From Pseudanabaena frigida (GTDB lineage: Bacteria > Cyanobacteriota > Cyanobacteriia > Pseudanabaenales > Pseudanabaenaceae): 64,000 nt of DNA. The notes under the pieces are model-generated. The model was not told the origin of the DNA. It saw only the letters and a list, made by a program, of their open reading frames with translations, and did not search any database. This document shows, in pieces, positions 7,891 to 16,631 of this stretch (its first letter is position 1; every line of letters begins with the position of its first letter). The stretch spans positions 1 to 64,000 of the forward strand of contig QBML01000008.1 of NCBI GenBank assembly GCA_003242085.1. The letters are read 5' to 3'. The translations under genes and the position numbers were made by a program.

Positions 7891-8625
7891 ATGCAAACTT
7901 TAATTAGAAAGCCAATGGCTAATCCTAGAATTCTGCAATATCCTGAATTGATTGTAGAAGACCTTCGCCAGTTGCCATCCTTACAAGCAGCAGTATTGCA
8001 GATATCAGAAGTTTATGACTTTAATTCCCATCCCTACATTCTTTGGATGAAAGATCCTTTGACCGATCGCGATTCTTTTCGTCGCAGTCAATTGCCCTTT
8101 CGCTTTGCGGTTGAGGCTTTTTCCCAACCATTAGCGGCAGTATTAGCGCGAACTGCGCCTCTAGAAGCTCGATTACCCTTACTGGCGAATATTACTGAAG
8201 AACATGGTCATGGCGATCGCTGGCGATCGCATAAATACACCTTTCAGCAATACCTTCATGCCTTGGGCGCAACTGAACTCGAACTAGAGTCTCCTTGCAC
8301 GGTGCCAGTCTTGGCGTTTAATCAATCAATTTTGTCCTATTGTTTGATGCAGTCAGGAGAATCGGGAGCAGCGATGCTGGGAATGATTGAGCATCTCTAT
8401 GTCAGCATAAGCGCCGCGATCGCCAGAACCATAAACCAACGAGGTTGGACTAAAAAGGGTAGTCAATCACACTATGCCGTGCATGAAAAGCTAGATACAG
8501 AGCACGCTAGAGACTTACTGTTATTAGCAGAAGCTAGTTGGATGAACCCGCATTCTCGCTCACAGGTTTTACGGGGCTTAGCACTTGGCGCTCACTATTT
8601 CTGGAGTTTATATCGTGACTTGTAG
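7891..8625 (+). CDS. Iron-containing redox enzyme, haem-oxygenase-like di-iron oxidase fold
   Basis: 244 residues. ATG 7891 is preceded at 6 bases by GAGGAGA. The sequence has the helical pattern of the PqqC/CADD/UndA-like group, with metal-ligand motifs EEHGHGDRWRSH around residue 105 and LDTEHARDLLLLAE near 205. Members oxidise diverse small substrates (fatty acids, amino acids, N-hydroxylations). It lies between a desaturase and a DUF3419 transferase, and its stop overlaps the start of the latter by 11 bases, indicating translational coupling. The exact reaction cannot be read from the sequence. Confidence 0.75.
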   Translation: MQTLIRKPMANPRILQYPELIVEDLRQLPSLQAAVLQISEVYDFNSHPYILWMKDPLTDRDSFRRSQLPFRFAVEAFSQPLAAVLARTAPLEARLPLLANITEEHGHGDRWRSHKYTFQQYLHALGATELELESPCTVPVLAFNQSILSYCLMQSGESGAAMLGMIEHLYVSISAAIARTINQRGWTKKGSQSHYAVHEKLDTEHARDLLLLAEASWMNPHSRSQVLRGLALGAHYFWSLYRDL

Positions 8626-9712
8626 CTCCATCTCAGCAATTGTTTCAGAAATAGCCTTCTCTCAAGTGCGCGAAGATCCTCGGATTGAGTTGCGCGTAAT
8701 TCAAGAGTTAGCCAAGCGTCAGAATCATTCGCTGAGAGTGCTTTTAGTTGCTTCAGGCGGTTGCACGGTTCTAAGTTTGCTCGCCAGTCCTGCGATCGCC
8801 AGAATTGATGCCGTCGATCTCAATCCCGCCCAACTGCATCTCGTGGAACTGCGCCGACAGGCTTTATTACATTTACCTCTAGTCGATCAATTACGATTGA
8901 TTGGTGCAGATAAATCCGCTAGCGATCACGATCGTCTCAGCATCTATGCGAAATTAAGTCCACATTTACCAGCCAGCACAAAAGCATTTTGGGACGCAAG
9001 ACAAAATCAGATAGCGTTTGGAGTAAATCAAGTTGGACGCTTTGAGCAAATGTTTCGCGAACTTGCTGCAAAATTCGCGCAGGTTGGCATCGAGCCTTTG
9101 TCAGAACCATTGACTGCAATTCAGTGTTCTCAATGGCGTAATATCTTTGAACAGGTGTTTGAACGGGATAGACTCATCCAAACATTTGGTGAAGCTGCTG
9201 TTAACTATTCGATGGATCGCAGTTTTGGCGAACATTTTGCCGATGTCTTTGCCCAAGCTTTGCAGCGTTTTATTCCAAATGAGAATTATTTTTTAACCCA
9301 AGTCTGGGGCGATCGCTACACCTCAAATCTCCAAGGCGAAGGAGTTCCTCTTTATCTACAAGCATCTGCTCAAAATGATATTCGCGCATTAGGAACAGAG
9401 CGCTTGCAACTACATCAGGGTGCATTTGTCGATCGCCTTCAACAACTTGCAGAATTAGAAAAATTCGATCTGATTCAATTTTCTAATATCTCAGACTGGA
9501 TGCCTCTGGATAATCTCCATCAAATGCTGATAGATGCTGTCGCTTGCCTGAAGTCGGGTGGTGCAATCATCGGGCGAAGGCTCAATGGCGACCACAATTT
9601 AGAAGCAATTATGGCTGAGCATATTGCTGTCGATCGCCAACTCAGTCAGGAATTGCTTGCTAGCGATCGCTCGTTTTTCTATCGTGAAGTCGTAGTAGGG
9701 TTTCGGTCATGA
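8615..9712 (+). CDS. DUF3419 family SAM-dependent 3-amino-3-carboxypropyl transferase (BtaA-like)
   Basis: 365 residues. The start is GTG 8615, because GGAG at 8603-8606 lies 8 bases upstream; an upstream ATG at 8585 lies inside the previous gene. Family hallmarks are FSQVREDP near the N-terminus, the SAM-binding LLVASGGCTVLSLL and the following DAVDLNPAQLHLVELR. A late motif, LIQFSNISDWMP, occupies the catalytic region. BtaA-type enzymes transfer the aminocarboxypropyl group of SAM, for instance to diacylglycerol in betaine-lipid synthesis. No BtaB-like methyltransferase is nearby, so the product may differ. It overlaps the genes on both sides (11 and 4 bases). Confidence 0.8.
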   Translation: MTCSSISAIVSEIAFSQVREDPRIELRVIQELAKRQNHSLRVLLVASGGCTVLSLLASPAIARIDAVDLNPAQLHLVELRRQALLHLPLVDQLRLIGADKSASDHDRLSIYAKLSPHLPASTKAFWDARQNQIAFGVNQVGRFEQMFRELAAKFAQVGIEPLSEPLTAIQCSQWRNIFEQVFERDRLIQTFGEAAVNYSMDRSFGEHFADVFAQALQRFIPNENYFLTQVWGDRYTSNLQGEGVPLYLQASAQNDIRALGTERLQLHQGAFVDRLQQLAELEKFDLIQFSNISDWMPLDNLHQMLIDAVACLKSGGAIIGRRLNGDHNLEAIMAEHIAVDRQLSQELLASDRSFFYREVVVGFRS

Positions 9713-10512
9713 AGTTTCATCGCATTGAGTTATCCGAACGTTCTTTATTCCAAGCTGGAATCGAAGCGATCGAGCAAACTGCTTTCTATCCTTTAGGGAA
9801 TGATTTCTTTCAACTCGATCATGGTGATAACTACTTTGCTTTTTTCGATCGCCTTGGTGATGTCCATTACTTTGCGGCTCTAGATGGCGAACGGGTAGCA
9901 GCCGTTGGTGCAGGAATATTAAGGGAAGTTCCCTATCGACAAGGTGAGGCTTCTCGTTTAGCTTGGTATCTATGTGATTTAAAAGTACATCCAGACTATC
10001 AGCGGCAACATCTTTCGATGAGGATTTTGCACCATGCTTTGACCTCCTGTATTAGGAAATGCGATCGCGGCTATGCAATTTCCATGAATGCAGGTGATGG
10101 TAAGCCTAATAGACTAGCACGAGTTTATGAGAAGTTTAATCTCGTGCGGTTTCGCTGCTCATCAATATTGGGAATATATAGCGTAGATGCAGAAGTAATG
10201 CGATCGCTTGAACCCACACTGATTAAATATCGCGGTAATATTTCTTATCTGTCCCTACAAGGAATTAAGGATTTAAAACTACAAAGTAATGGACAAAGAC
10301 TGCCCTTGCTTCATGTCCAATGGGGAGAAAATATACAAACAGATACTTCAACTCCGTTAGCTAGTTATACACATATGTTTTGCGTACCAAGTGATGATGA
10401 GCTAGCGATCGATCTTAAGGCAAAAGGGATAGTTCCCAATGCGACTGCTAGTTTAGTCAGTCATGGCATGGAAAAGAGTGATTGGCGCTTTATCCTAACT
10501 AGCGATATTTGA
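9709..10512 (+). CDS. GNAT family N-acetyltransferase, last gene of the biosynthetic operon
   Basis: 267 residues; the start overlaps the DUF3419 stop (ATGA). The GNAT core is visible as WYLCDLKVHPDYQRQHLSMR, where VHPDYQRQHLS is the acetyl-CoA-binding motif A, followed by ARVYEKFNLVRF. An N-terminal segment of ~60 residues and a C-terminal segment of ~90 residues extend beyond the core. The role is presumably acylation of the pathway's intermediate. Coupling to DUF3419 is certain from the overlap; the substrate is not known. Confidence 0.75.
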   Translation: MKFHRIELSERSLFQAGIEAIEQTAFYPLGNDFFQLDHGDNYFAFFDRLGDVHYFAALDGERVAAVGAGILREVPYRQGEASRLAWYLCDLKVHPDYQRQHLSMRILHHALTSCIRKCDRGYAISMNAGDGKPNRLARVYEKFNLVRFRCSSILGIYSVDAEVMRSLEPTLIKYRGNISYLSLQGIKDLKLQSNGQRLPLLHVQWGENIQTDTSTPLASYTHMFCVPSDDELAIDLKAKGIVPNATASLVSHGMEKSDWRFILTSDI

Positions 10513-10544
10513 GTTGTTTGAGCGAAAAATGGCATAAATACGCA

Positions 10545-10964
10545 TTAAAGTAAATTTAATGCCAAGAAATCTTGAACTGTCAAAATCGGGATGTTTTTAA
10601 ACGGATTCAAAATCAGTAAATCCGAGTCTCCACTAACAATGTATGTTGCTTCGCCATTTACTGCTAACTCTAAATATTTATCATCTTTGGGATCTCGACA
10701 AATCTTGACCGTTTCTTCAATATCAACAAACTGTACTGTCTTAATAAGTCTTGCTAGGAGTGACTTTCGCTCTGTTACAGTCAAATATTTGTCAAATTTG
10801 GGTCTAGATAAAACTTCCTCCAATTCTGACAACACCTCTATTGACATTAGTACTACACCATTTGTCTGAGCTTTATCTAGGGCTTGACGTGCTTTGCCTT
10901 CTTTAGCTAGAAATGCACTAACAATAATATTGGCATCAATAACAAACAGGTTTTTAGCGTTCAT
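10545..10964 (-). CDS. PIN-domain toxin, COG1569-type toxin-antitoxin system
   Basis: 139 residues with the PIN acidic residues in order: FVIDANIIVSAF (first Asp), SIEVLSELEEVLSRPKF (Glu), CRDPKDDKYLELA (Asp pair) and YIVSGDSDLL (last Asp). Such toxins are Mg2+-dependent ribonucleases. The start overlaps the upstream antitoxin gene by 11 bases. The length is normal and all catalytic acidic positions are present, so it appears intact. Confidence 0.88.
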   Translation of the reverse strand: MNAKNLFVIDANIIVSAFLAKEGKARQALDKAQTNGVVLMSIEVLSELEEVLSRPKFDKYLTVTERKSLLARLIKTVQFVDIEETVKICRDPKDDKYLELAVNGEATYIVSGDSDLLILNPFKNIPILTVQDFLALNLL

Positions 10965-11178
10965 TGAGAATAGATTCCAAAATTTCTGGAGTTAACCCTC
11001 TTTCTTTAGCTCTGTTGCTAATTTCATCCATCAGTTCTCGTAGCAAATCAATATCTCTATCTACTGGCTTGTGAAGTAAGAGACTAACTATAGCTTGAAT
11101 TTTTTGACGTTCTTGCAAAGATGCAGACTGATATGCTTCTGCAACCTCTCGGCTAACTTCAATAGTAATTTTGTTCAT
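10954..11178 (-). CDS. Antitoxin of the PIN toxin
   Basis: 74 residues. The N-terminus MNKITIEVSREVAEAYQSAS resembles a ribbon-helix-helix-like or related short antitoxin, followed by a helical region ending LLRELMDEISNRAKERGLTPEILESILNER, a C-terminal pattern typical of partners of COG1569 PIN toxins. It is first in the two-gene unit, consistent with conditional cooperativity. The upstream gap (11179-11487) is AT-rich and holds the divergent promoters of this pair and the HEPN gene; I see no clear operator or ORF in it. Confidence 0.75.
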   Translation of the reverse strand: MNKITIEVSREVAEAYQSASLQERQKIQAIVSLLLHKPVDRDIDLLRELMDEISNRAKERGLTPEILESILNER

Positions 11179-11487
11179 AGCTCTATTTTAAATCAATCGT
11201 CTGAACAGTGCTGTAATGATTCTTAACTAAACATAAATGTATAAATTATTTCGTTAAGTAGTTTGTTGTAGTGATTTTTGGATTATCCGTCTTTTTTCTC
11301 TGTATTAAGAAGAGATACTTTAAACTTTGCTTAGGAAGTAACTTGATCGCATTTTCTTCCATTCCACTTTTTTAATAAATTTTCTTTATTTTTAGACTAC
11401 TAGTCACCAAATTGTTTTTTATATTATCATTCATTTTTCGGTATAGTTTGGTAAATAAGCATTGAGACGTATGGAGACAGATATAAA

Positions 11488-12231
11488 GTGACTTTACCAA
11501 TCAACTTGCAAAAAAAGTATATTGATCGTTTTGATGTACTTATCACACAAGGAGAAGTAATTACTCAGAAAATTAGAGAGGATGTTGTTAATCATAGAAC
11601 ATTAACAAGTTCTCCTTCAGTTATGCAATGGAAAACTTGTTGTATATCACTGCTGAGTCAGGTTTTAAAAGGAAGTAATGCTCATAAATACTTGATTGAA
11701 GAATTTGAAGAGATACATATTAGTAATCCTAAAAAAGCTACCAAAGGCTATATTGACATGCTATCCATGTCTGAGGCTGTTGGCAAACTAAAAGCTATCA
11801 AAGATGATTTTGAAAACGGATTTCTAGCTAACTTATCAATGCAAATTGAGGCTGAAATTTCTGCCAATTATATGGAACAGGCAGAACAGCTACTTATTGA
11901 AGGAAAAAGTGGTGCATATGATCATGTTCCAGCAGCAGTTTTAACTGGTGCAGTGTTAGAAAAATCTTTACGCACACTCTGCGATCAGCAAAACCCGCCT
12001 ATTCATACTTTTAAAACAACTGCGAAAGGTTCAGAACCGCTTACATTAAATCCTCTCATTGACGAGCTCAAAAAAGCAGCATTGTTTAATGAATTAAAAG
12101 CTAAACAGTTACGTGCTTGGGCGGATATTCGCAATGCCGCAGCACATGGTGAATTTGATAAATTTTCTCGTTCCGATGTTGAACAAATGATTGAAGGCGT
12201 AAAAAACTTTTTGGCTACCTATATGCTCTAA
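11488..12231 (+). CDS. HEPN-like protein with DUF4145-type C-terminus
   Basis: 247 residues, GTG start at 11488 with GGAG about 12 bases upstream. The C-terminal ~110 residues (VLTGAVLEKSLRTLCD onward) look like a DUF4145/HEPN fold, with IRNAAAHGEF supplying the R-x(4-6)-H motif of HEPN ribonucleases. The N-terminal half is helical and unrecognised. It lacks HIP1 sites and is AT-rich relative to neighbours. It stands alone divergently from a PIN toxin-antitoxin pair, so it may be a stress or defence RNase without a visible partner. Confidence 0.65.
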   Translation: MTLPINLQKKYIDRFDVLITQGEVITQKIREDVVNHRTLTSSPSVMQWKTCCISLLSQVLKGSNAHKYLIEEFEEIHISNPKKATKGYIDMLSMSEAVGKLKAIKDDFENGFLANLSMQIEAEISANYMEQAEQLLIEGKSGAYDHVPAAVLTGAVLEKSLRTLCDQQNPPIHTFKTTAKGSEPLTLNPLIDELKKAALFNELKAKQLRAWADIRNAAAHGEFDKFSRSDVEQMIEGVKNFLATYML

Positions 12232-12325
12232 ACGAACCATCTGAAAATTTGCCTGTGGACTATCTCAAGATTTTGACTCGGAGTGTGATGAGGTAGATGT
12301 TTAGCTTTAAACAGTAATTTATTAA

Positions 12326-13921
12326 ATGAGTCCCAGAATGCAAGATATTTATCAACAAAATATAACTCAAGGTAAAGTTTTTATAGTTGGTGCGGGAATT
12401 GGTGGCGTGGAGTTTTTGACGGTTCGCGCTAGGGATTTGATTAGTGTTGCTGAAGTAATTATTAGTGATGCGCTGGTCGATCGCACTTTATTGGATCTGG
12501 CTCCAGAAAAATGCGATCGCATCATTGCTGGCAAACGTGGCGGACAGGAAAGCATCAAGCAAGCCGAAATCAATCAAATGTTGGTGGATTATTGCTTACA
12601 AGATAAGCGCGTGGTGAGGCTCAAGAGTGGTGATCCTTGGATTTTTGGGCGATCGCTACCTGAGATACTTGCCTTACAAGCAGCAAATTGTGAATGGGAA
12701 GTTGTTGTAGGAATTTCTAGCGCGATCGCTGCACCGATGTTGGCAGGGATTCCGCTTACAGAAGTGGAATCCAGCTCTTGTTTTGCGGTGATGACGGGAC
12801 ATGATTTGGAGCGATTGCCTTGGGAAGCGATCGCCCAAATTCCGACGCTGGTAATTTTGATGGGGACAAATAATCTGGGGGGACTATTAGAGAAATTGCA
12901 AGGGGGAAGATCTGGGGATACAAAAATTGCGATCGTGCGTTGGTGTGGGCGACCTGAGCAGCAGGTATGGACAGGGACTTTGGTGGATATTCAGTCGAAA
13001 TTACCTGAAGGATCGCTCTCGCCTGCGGTGATTGTTGTTGGGGAAGTCGTAAAGTTTCATGAGCAATTGTCCAGTTCGTACGGTAAATCGTTAGAAAATT
13101 TTGAGCAGAGTCCAGAAAAGGAAAAGTTAGCATTGCAAGGCAAAACGATTTTAGTAACAAGGGCGGCGAGTCAGTCTAGCCAATTTTCAGATTTACTTAC
13201 TAGTCAAGGAGCAGAGGCGATCGAGATGCCAACTTTGGCGATCGCTCCGCCGACTAGTTGGGAAATGTTGGATCGGGCGATCGTCGATCTTGCTAGTTAT
13301 GACTGGCTAATTTTGACTTCAGCAAATGCCGTTGAGAGCTTTTTTGGACGCTTGCAACGGGCTGGTAAAGATAGTCGCGCTCTACATTCGCTTAAGGTCG
13401 CGGTAGTCGGACGCAAGACTGCGGAAGTACTGGCAAATTATGGGATTGCGCCAGATTTAGTGCCAACAGATTTTGTTGCCGATGCTTTGGTTGATGCTTT
13501 TCTGGCTATTTCCGATCGTGTTTTAACTGGCAAAAAAATGTTGTTCCCGCGCGTGGAGTCTGGGGGGCGCGAGATTTTGGTGGAGCAGTTGCAACAACAT
13601 GGTGCAATTGTCGATGCTATTCCTGCCTATGAGTCTGGATGCCCTGAAGTGATCGATCCTGTAGCGCTAGCAGCTATTCAAAATCAACGACTCGATGCGA
13701 TCGCCTTTGCTAGCTCCAAAACGGTGAAGCATTTTTGCCAATTACTAGAGCGTACTGCTTCTACCGATACTTGGAAATCATGGATTGCCAAAGCAAAAAT
13801 CGCTTCGATTGGCCCCCAAACATCTAAGACTTGCTACGAGTTGTTAGGGCGAGTTGATTGTGAAGCAGTGGAATATACCCTTGATGGTCTGGTTACGGTG
13901 ATTAGAGAAAGTTTTAGATAA
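12326..13921 (+). CDS. Fused uroporphyrinogen-III C-methyltransferase / uroporphyrinogen-III synthase
   Basis: 531 residues in two modules. Residues ~15-245 are a CobA/SUMT domain: VFIVGAGIGGVEFLTVRA, VVRLKSGDPWIFGRS and the later VVVGEVV. Residues ~270-530 are a HemD domain: ILVTRAASQSSQFSDLL, DWLILTSANAVESFF, and IAFASSKTVKHF. SUMT methylates uroporphyrinogen III toward sirohaem and cobalamin; HemD cyclises hydroxymethylbilane. The fusion joins two consecutive steps at the branch point from haem and chlorophyll. ATG 12326 is used; ATG 12338 is an alternative. No neighbour belongs to the pathway. Confidence 0.9.
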   Translation: MSPRMQDIYQQNITQGKVFIVGAGIGGVEFLTVRARDLISVAEVIISDALVDRTLLDLAPEKCDRIIAGKRGGQESIKQAEINQMLVDYCLQDKRVVRLKSGDPWIFGRSLPEILALQAANCEWEVVVGISSAIAAPMLAGIPLTEVESSSCFAVMTGHDLERLPWEAIAQIPTLVILMGTNNLGGLLEKLQGGRSGDTKIAIVRWCGRPEQQVWTGTLVDIQSKLPEGSLSPAVIVVGEVVKFHEQLSSSYGKSLENFEQSPEKEKLALQGKTILVTRAASQSSQFSDLLTSQGAEAIEMPTLAIAPPTSWEMLDRAIVDLASYDWLILTSANAVESFFGRLQRAGKDSRALHSLKVAVVGRKTAEVLANYGIAPDLVPTDFVADALVDAFLAISDRVLTGKKMLFPRVESGGREILVEQLQQHGAIVDAIPAYESGCPEVIDPVALAAIQNQRLDAIAFASSKTVKHFCQLLERTASTDTWKSWIAKAKIASIGPQTSKTCYELLGRVDCEAVEYTLDGLVTVIRESFR

Positions 13922-14000
13922 GGAAGAGATTATAAAAACAAGCAATTTCTGACATTTACAGGTTTTTTCCATACAATAAATATATAGGCTCTTTTATAAA

Positions 14001-14039
14001 TTGAGATTTATGCCCCAATTTTTGTGACATAAACCTCAA
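14001..14039. promoter_or_regulatory. Inverted repeat upstream of the peptidoglycan-binding gene
   Basis: TTGAGATTTATG (14001-14012) and CATAAACCTCAA (14028-14039) pair with one mismatch. It lies 80 bases after the cobA-hemD stop and 80 before the next start, so it could terminate the former or regulate the latter. Confidence 0.35.
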
Positions 14040-14121
14040 GAATAACGAACTTAAAATTTTCACGAAAGCAAAAGAGTCAATTGATTAGCCTAGCGGCACT
14101 TTTTTATAGAGGCTTAATTGT

Positions 14122-14970
14122 ATGGAACTTGTTGCTTTTCTCCACAGTGAGATGCTTTGCGAACGCCTACAGCAAGGTGAATCGCTCGATCGAGATTTAG
14201 ACTGTCAATTGCTTGATTCGATCGCTAAATCTTCACATCAAGCTAAGTCAGTCCTGTGTGTTGGACTAGCGGCGGGTGCGATCGCCATGAATGTTAACCC
14301 GATTGCCGCCTTTGCCTATACACCTGAAATTGCCAGTATTCAACAACTATTAGCTAGGCGGGGCTTCAATCCTGGAGCGATTGATGGTGTTAAAGGCCCT
14401 GCTACAACAGAGGCAATAATTGCAGCGCAAACATTTTATAAGTTAGAGACTGATGGCATCATCGGCTCAAAAACCCTTGCGGCTTTGCAGGAAGATACCT
14501 ATGAATCGACTGAATCTAATGCATCCGTTGAAACTACGCCAGTTAGTGCCCCTAATAACGTCAGCAAATCAGACGAAATTAAAAATGTACAGCAGTTATT
14601 AAGCGATCGCGGCTTTTACGGTGGTGCGATCGATGGCATCAAGGGGCCAATGACCCAAGAGGCGATTATTCTTGCGCAGAAAACCTATGGCTTGATTGCT
14701 GATGGTATTGCAGGATCTTTAACTATTGCTGCTTTAGAGGCAGGTAGCAACTACGTACCAGTTAGCTATCAAGAGCCAACTAGCAATAGTTCTGATAACT
14801 CGATCGTTGAAGGACAAAAACTGTTGAGCAGTTTAGGATTTTATGACGGAGCGATCGATGGTATTCAAGGTTCAAAGACTAGTGCTGCCATTAAAAAAGC
14901 ACAGGCTTTGTATGGCTTACCTGTCGATGGAGTTCTCAATGCTCAAACTATAGCAGCTTTAAAATCTTAG
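14122..14970 (+). CDS. Cell-wall protein with three peptidoglycan-binding (PG_binding_1) domains
   Basis: 282 residues. After a ~45-residue N-terminal region, a hydrophobic segment (SVLCVGLAAGAIAMNVNPIAA [interrupted by polar residues]) suggests export or membrane attachment. Three copies of the PGB_1 repeat then follow at about 70-120, 155-205 and 230-282, each with QQLLARRGFNPGAIDGVKGP-type sequence (x-LxxxGFYxGxIDGxxG). These modules bind peptidoglycan. No catalytic domain is present, so the role is probably structural or targeting. Linkers are Ser/Thr/Asn-rich. Twin hairpins follow the gene. Confidence 0.85.
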   Translation: MELVAFLHSEMLCERLQQGESLDRDLDCQLLDSIAKSSHQAKSVLCVGLAAGAIAMNVNPIAAFAYTPEIASIQQLLARRGFNPGAIDGVKGPATTEAIIAAQTFYKLETDGIIGSKTLAALQEDTYESTESNASVETTPVSAPNNVSKSDEIKNVQQLLSDRGFYGGAIDGIKGPMTQEAIILAQKTYGLIADGIAGSLTIAALEAGSNYVPVSYQEPTSNSSDNSIVEGQKLLSSLGFYDGAIDGIQGSKTSAAIKKAQALYGLPVDGVLNAQTIAALKS

Positions 14971-15040
14971 GAATTTAGAAGCCTTGCTTAGCAAGGTTTC
15001 TAAATTCTAGGATAATAAAAGCGCCTAGCGCTTTTATTAT
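14971..15040. terminator. Two tandem hairpins
   Basis: First hairpin 14971-15007: 17-bp arms starting GAATTTAGAAGCCTTGC with a TTA loop and one wobble, beginning just after the stop codon. Second hairpin 15012-15040: perfect 13-bp arms ATAATAAAAGCGC with a CTA loop. The fetB-like ORF starts 10 bases after the second. Efficient termination followed by a very short leader for the next gene is odd unless the next promoter overlaps. Confidence 0.75.
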
Positions 15041-15049
15041 GAACTCTCT

Positions 15050-15829
15050 ATGAATGCTGTTATCGATCTCAATATCCCTAAAATGGCGATCTCCCTTGGT
15101 ATGGTGGCGATCGCCATTAGTTTTTCGGTTTGGCAAAAACTAACGATCGAAAAAAATTTATTAATTGCCACTTTCCGCAGCATCATTCAGTTGATCGTAG
15201 TGGGATTTTTGCTAGATGCTGTATTTGAAATCAAACAGCCAGTCGTGATTCTATTCATCATTTTATTGATGAGTTTGATGGCAGCCCGCGAAGCCAAAAA
15301 TCGCGTGCGAGAAAAAGTACCCTATGTCCTGCCGATTATGTGGATATCAGTAATCGTTGGCACTCTTGCAATTCTTGCTTACACCACATTTTTAGTCGTG
15401 CAGCCCGATACTTGGTATGCACCGCAATATCTGATCCCACTTGCAGGAATGATTTTAGGAAATTCCATGAATGGTGCAGCGATCGCTGCCGAGAGGTTCA
15501 CACAGGATTTAGTCAAGCGATCGCGGGATATCGAGACACATTTATGTTTGGGTGCAACACCACAACAGGCGATCGCTAATTACCAATCCGATGCCATTAG
15601 AGCCGCGATGATTCCCACAATTAACGTGATGATGGTGGCAGGTGTGGTGTCTTTACCTGGAATGATGACGGGACAAATCTTAGGTGGCGTATCACCTTTA
15701 TTGGCGGTGAGATATCAACTAGTGATTTTATTTGCGATTACAACTGCCAATCTAATCACGGCATTAATATTAACAAATCTCGTTAGCCGCCAGTTTTTTA
15801 CATCAGCCCAGCAATTAAAACTGCCTTAA
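15050..15829 (+). CDS. UPF0014 family ABC-type permease (FetB-like)
   Basis: 259 residues with about seven hydrophobic segments. Family landmarks include LLIATFRSIIQLIVVGFLL, LLMSLMAAREAKNRV, PLAGMILGNSMNGAA and PGMMTGQILGG. E. coli FetB, with ATPase FetA, exports iron and aids oxidative-stress resistance; the substrate here is unproven. No ATPase gene is adjacent. The gene is followed by a perfect 22-bp hairpin that includes its last codons. Confidence 0.85.
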   Translation: MNAVIDLNIPKMAISLGMVAIAISFSVWQKLTIEKNLLIATFRSIIQLIVVGFLLDAVFEIKQPVVILFIILLMSLMAAREAKNRVREKVPYVLPIMWISVIVGTLAILAYTTFLVVQPDTWYAPQYLIPLAGMILGNSMNGAAIAAERFTQDLVKRSRDIETHLCLGATPQQAIANYQSDAIRAAMIPTINVMMVAGVVSLPGMMTGQILGGVSPLLAVRYQLVILFAITTANLITALILTNLVSRQFFTSAQQLKLP

Positions 15830-15865
15830 ATTAATATCGACTGATTAATTTAAGGCAGTTTTAAT
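15814..15865. terminator. Perfect 22-bp hairpin overlapping the permease stop codon
   Basis: Arms 15814-15835 and 15844-15865 (ATTAAAACTGCCTTAAATTA core) are fully complementary around an 8-base loop. The left arm encodes the last residues of the permease. Confidence 0.8.
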
Positions 15866-15930
15866 TAGAAAAAATATTAACTGAACAATTTTAAAAATGT
15901 CAGAATTTCTATAGTGAATTTATACACAAA

Positions 15931-16488
15931 TTAAACATTAACAGGTTTACCATTGTTTGTTTGGTTTAACTGCTTAAATTTACGGCGGACAAAACGCAAG
16001 AAAAGCAACCATTTTTCAGCAGGATACTCGTAAAACGAGAAGATATCTCCAAAAGCTGCAAAGGCGTTTTGATGGTGTAGCCAATGTCTTTCAGGAGTGG
16101 TGATAAATAATAGATCGCACCAAGATTTAAAAGGTTCTGGAGTTTTCCATTCAAGAATGGAAACATGTCGCCAAACTACATGGAACTCACCTAACAACAA
16201 ACCAATAATTGTACCGACCGCCGATAATTGCCATAGCCAAGGAGTAAATATAAAGTAAGGAACTGCTCCTAAAATGCCATCTAGCAAGACGAGGGGATTT
16301 CTGGTCAAAACTGCATAGTGAAGAAAGCTGCGGTTTTTTCCATGATGCACAATACTATGAAACTTGCCAAATACATGTTCGGGAACATGATAGAAAAATG
16401 TTGAAAAGAAGTCGCCTAGCAGAAGTAACAGCACTGTTGCCGTAATTGCTTTAATCAACTCTAAAGTAACTTCTAAAAAAACTTCCAA
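15931..16488 (-). CDS. Sterol-desaturase/fatty-acid-hydroxylase family membrane protein
   Basis: 185 residues with hydrophobic segments at about 10-35, 65-85 and 85-105. Histidine motifs typical of the superfamily are visible: HVPEH, HSIVHHGK, a single His in VWRHVS, and HWLHHQNAF. These would ligate a di-iron centre for C-H oxidation. It is shorter than most sterol desaturases but the His set looks complete. It faces away from its neighbours with its own promoter region and carries no operon information. Substrate unknown. Confidence 0.75.
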   Translation of the reverse strand: MEVFLEVTLELIKAITATVLLLLLGDFFSTFFYHVPEHVFGKFHSIVHHGKNRSFLHYAVLTRNPLVLLDGILGAVPYFIFTPWLWQLSAVGTIIGLLLGEFHVVWRHVSILEWKTPEPFKSWCDLLFITTPERHWLHHQNAFAAFGDIFSFYEYPAEKWLLFLRFVRRKFKQLNQTNNGKPVNV

Positions 16489-16631
16489 AGTAAACCCTCA
16501 CAACTTGATTTAAGCCTAAGAGATGAAGTTAAAGTTACGTTTATACCAAGGTTAAGAATCGATTGGAGCTAAGTAAATGTACTTGGATCGACCGTAAATC
16601 GTTAAATAAATTTTTAGATATGCTTAATAAA

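Noticed and set aside
14001-14039. Confident terminator for cobA-hemD
   Set aside because: No T-run and 80 bases from the stop; listed only as a weak regulatory dyad.
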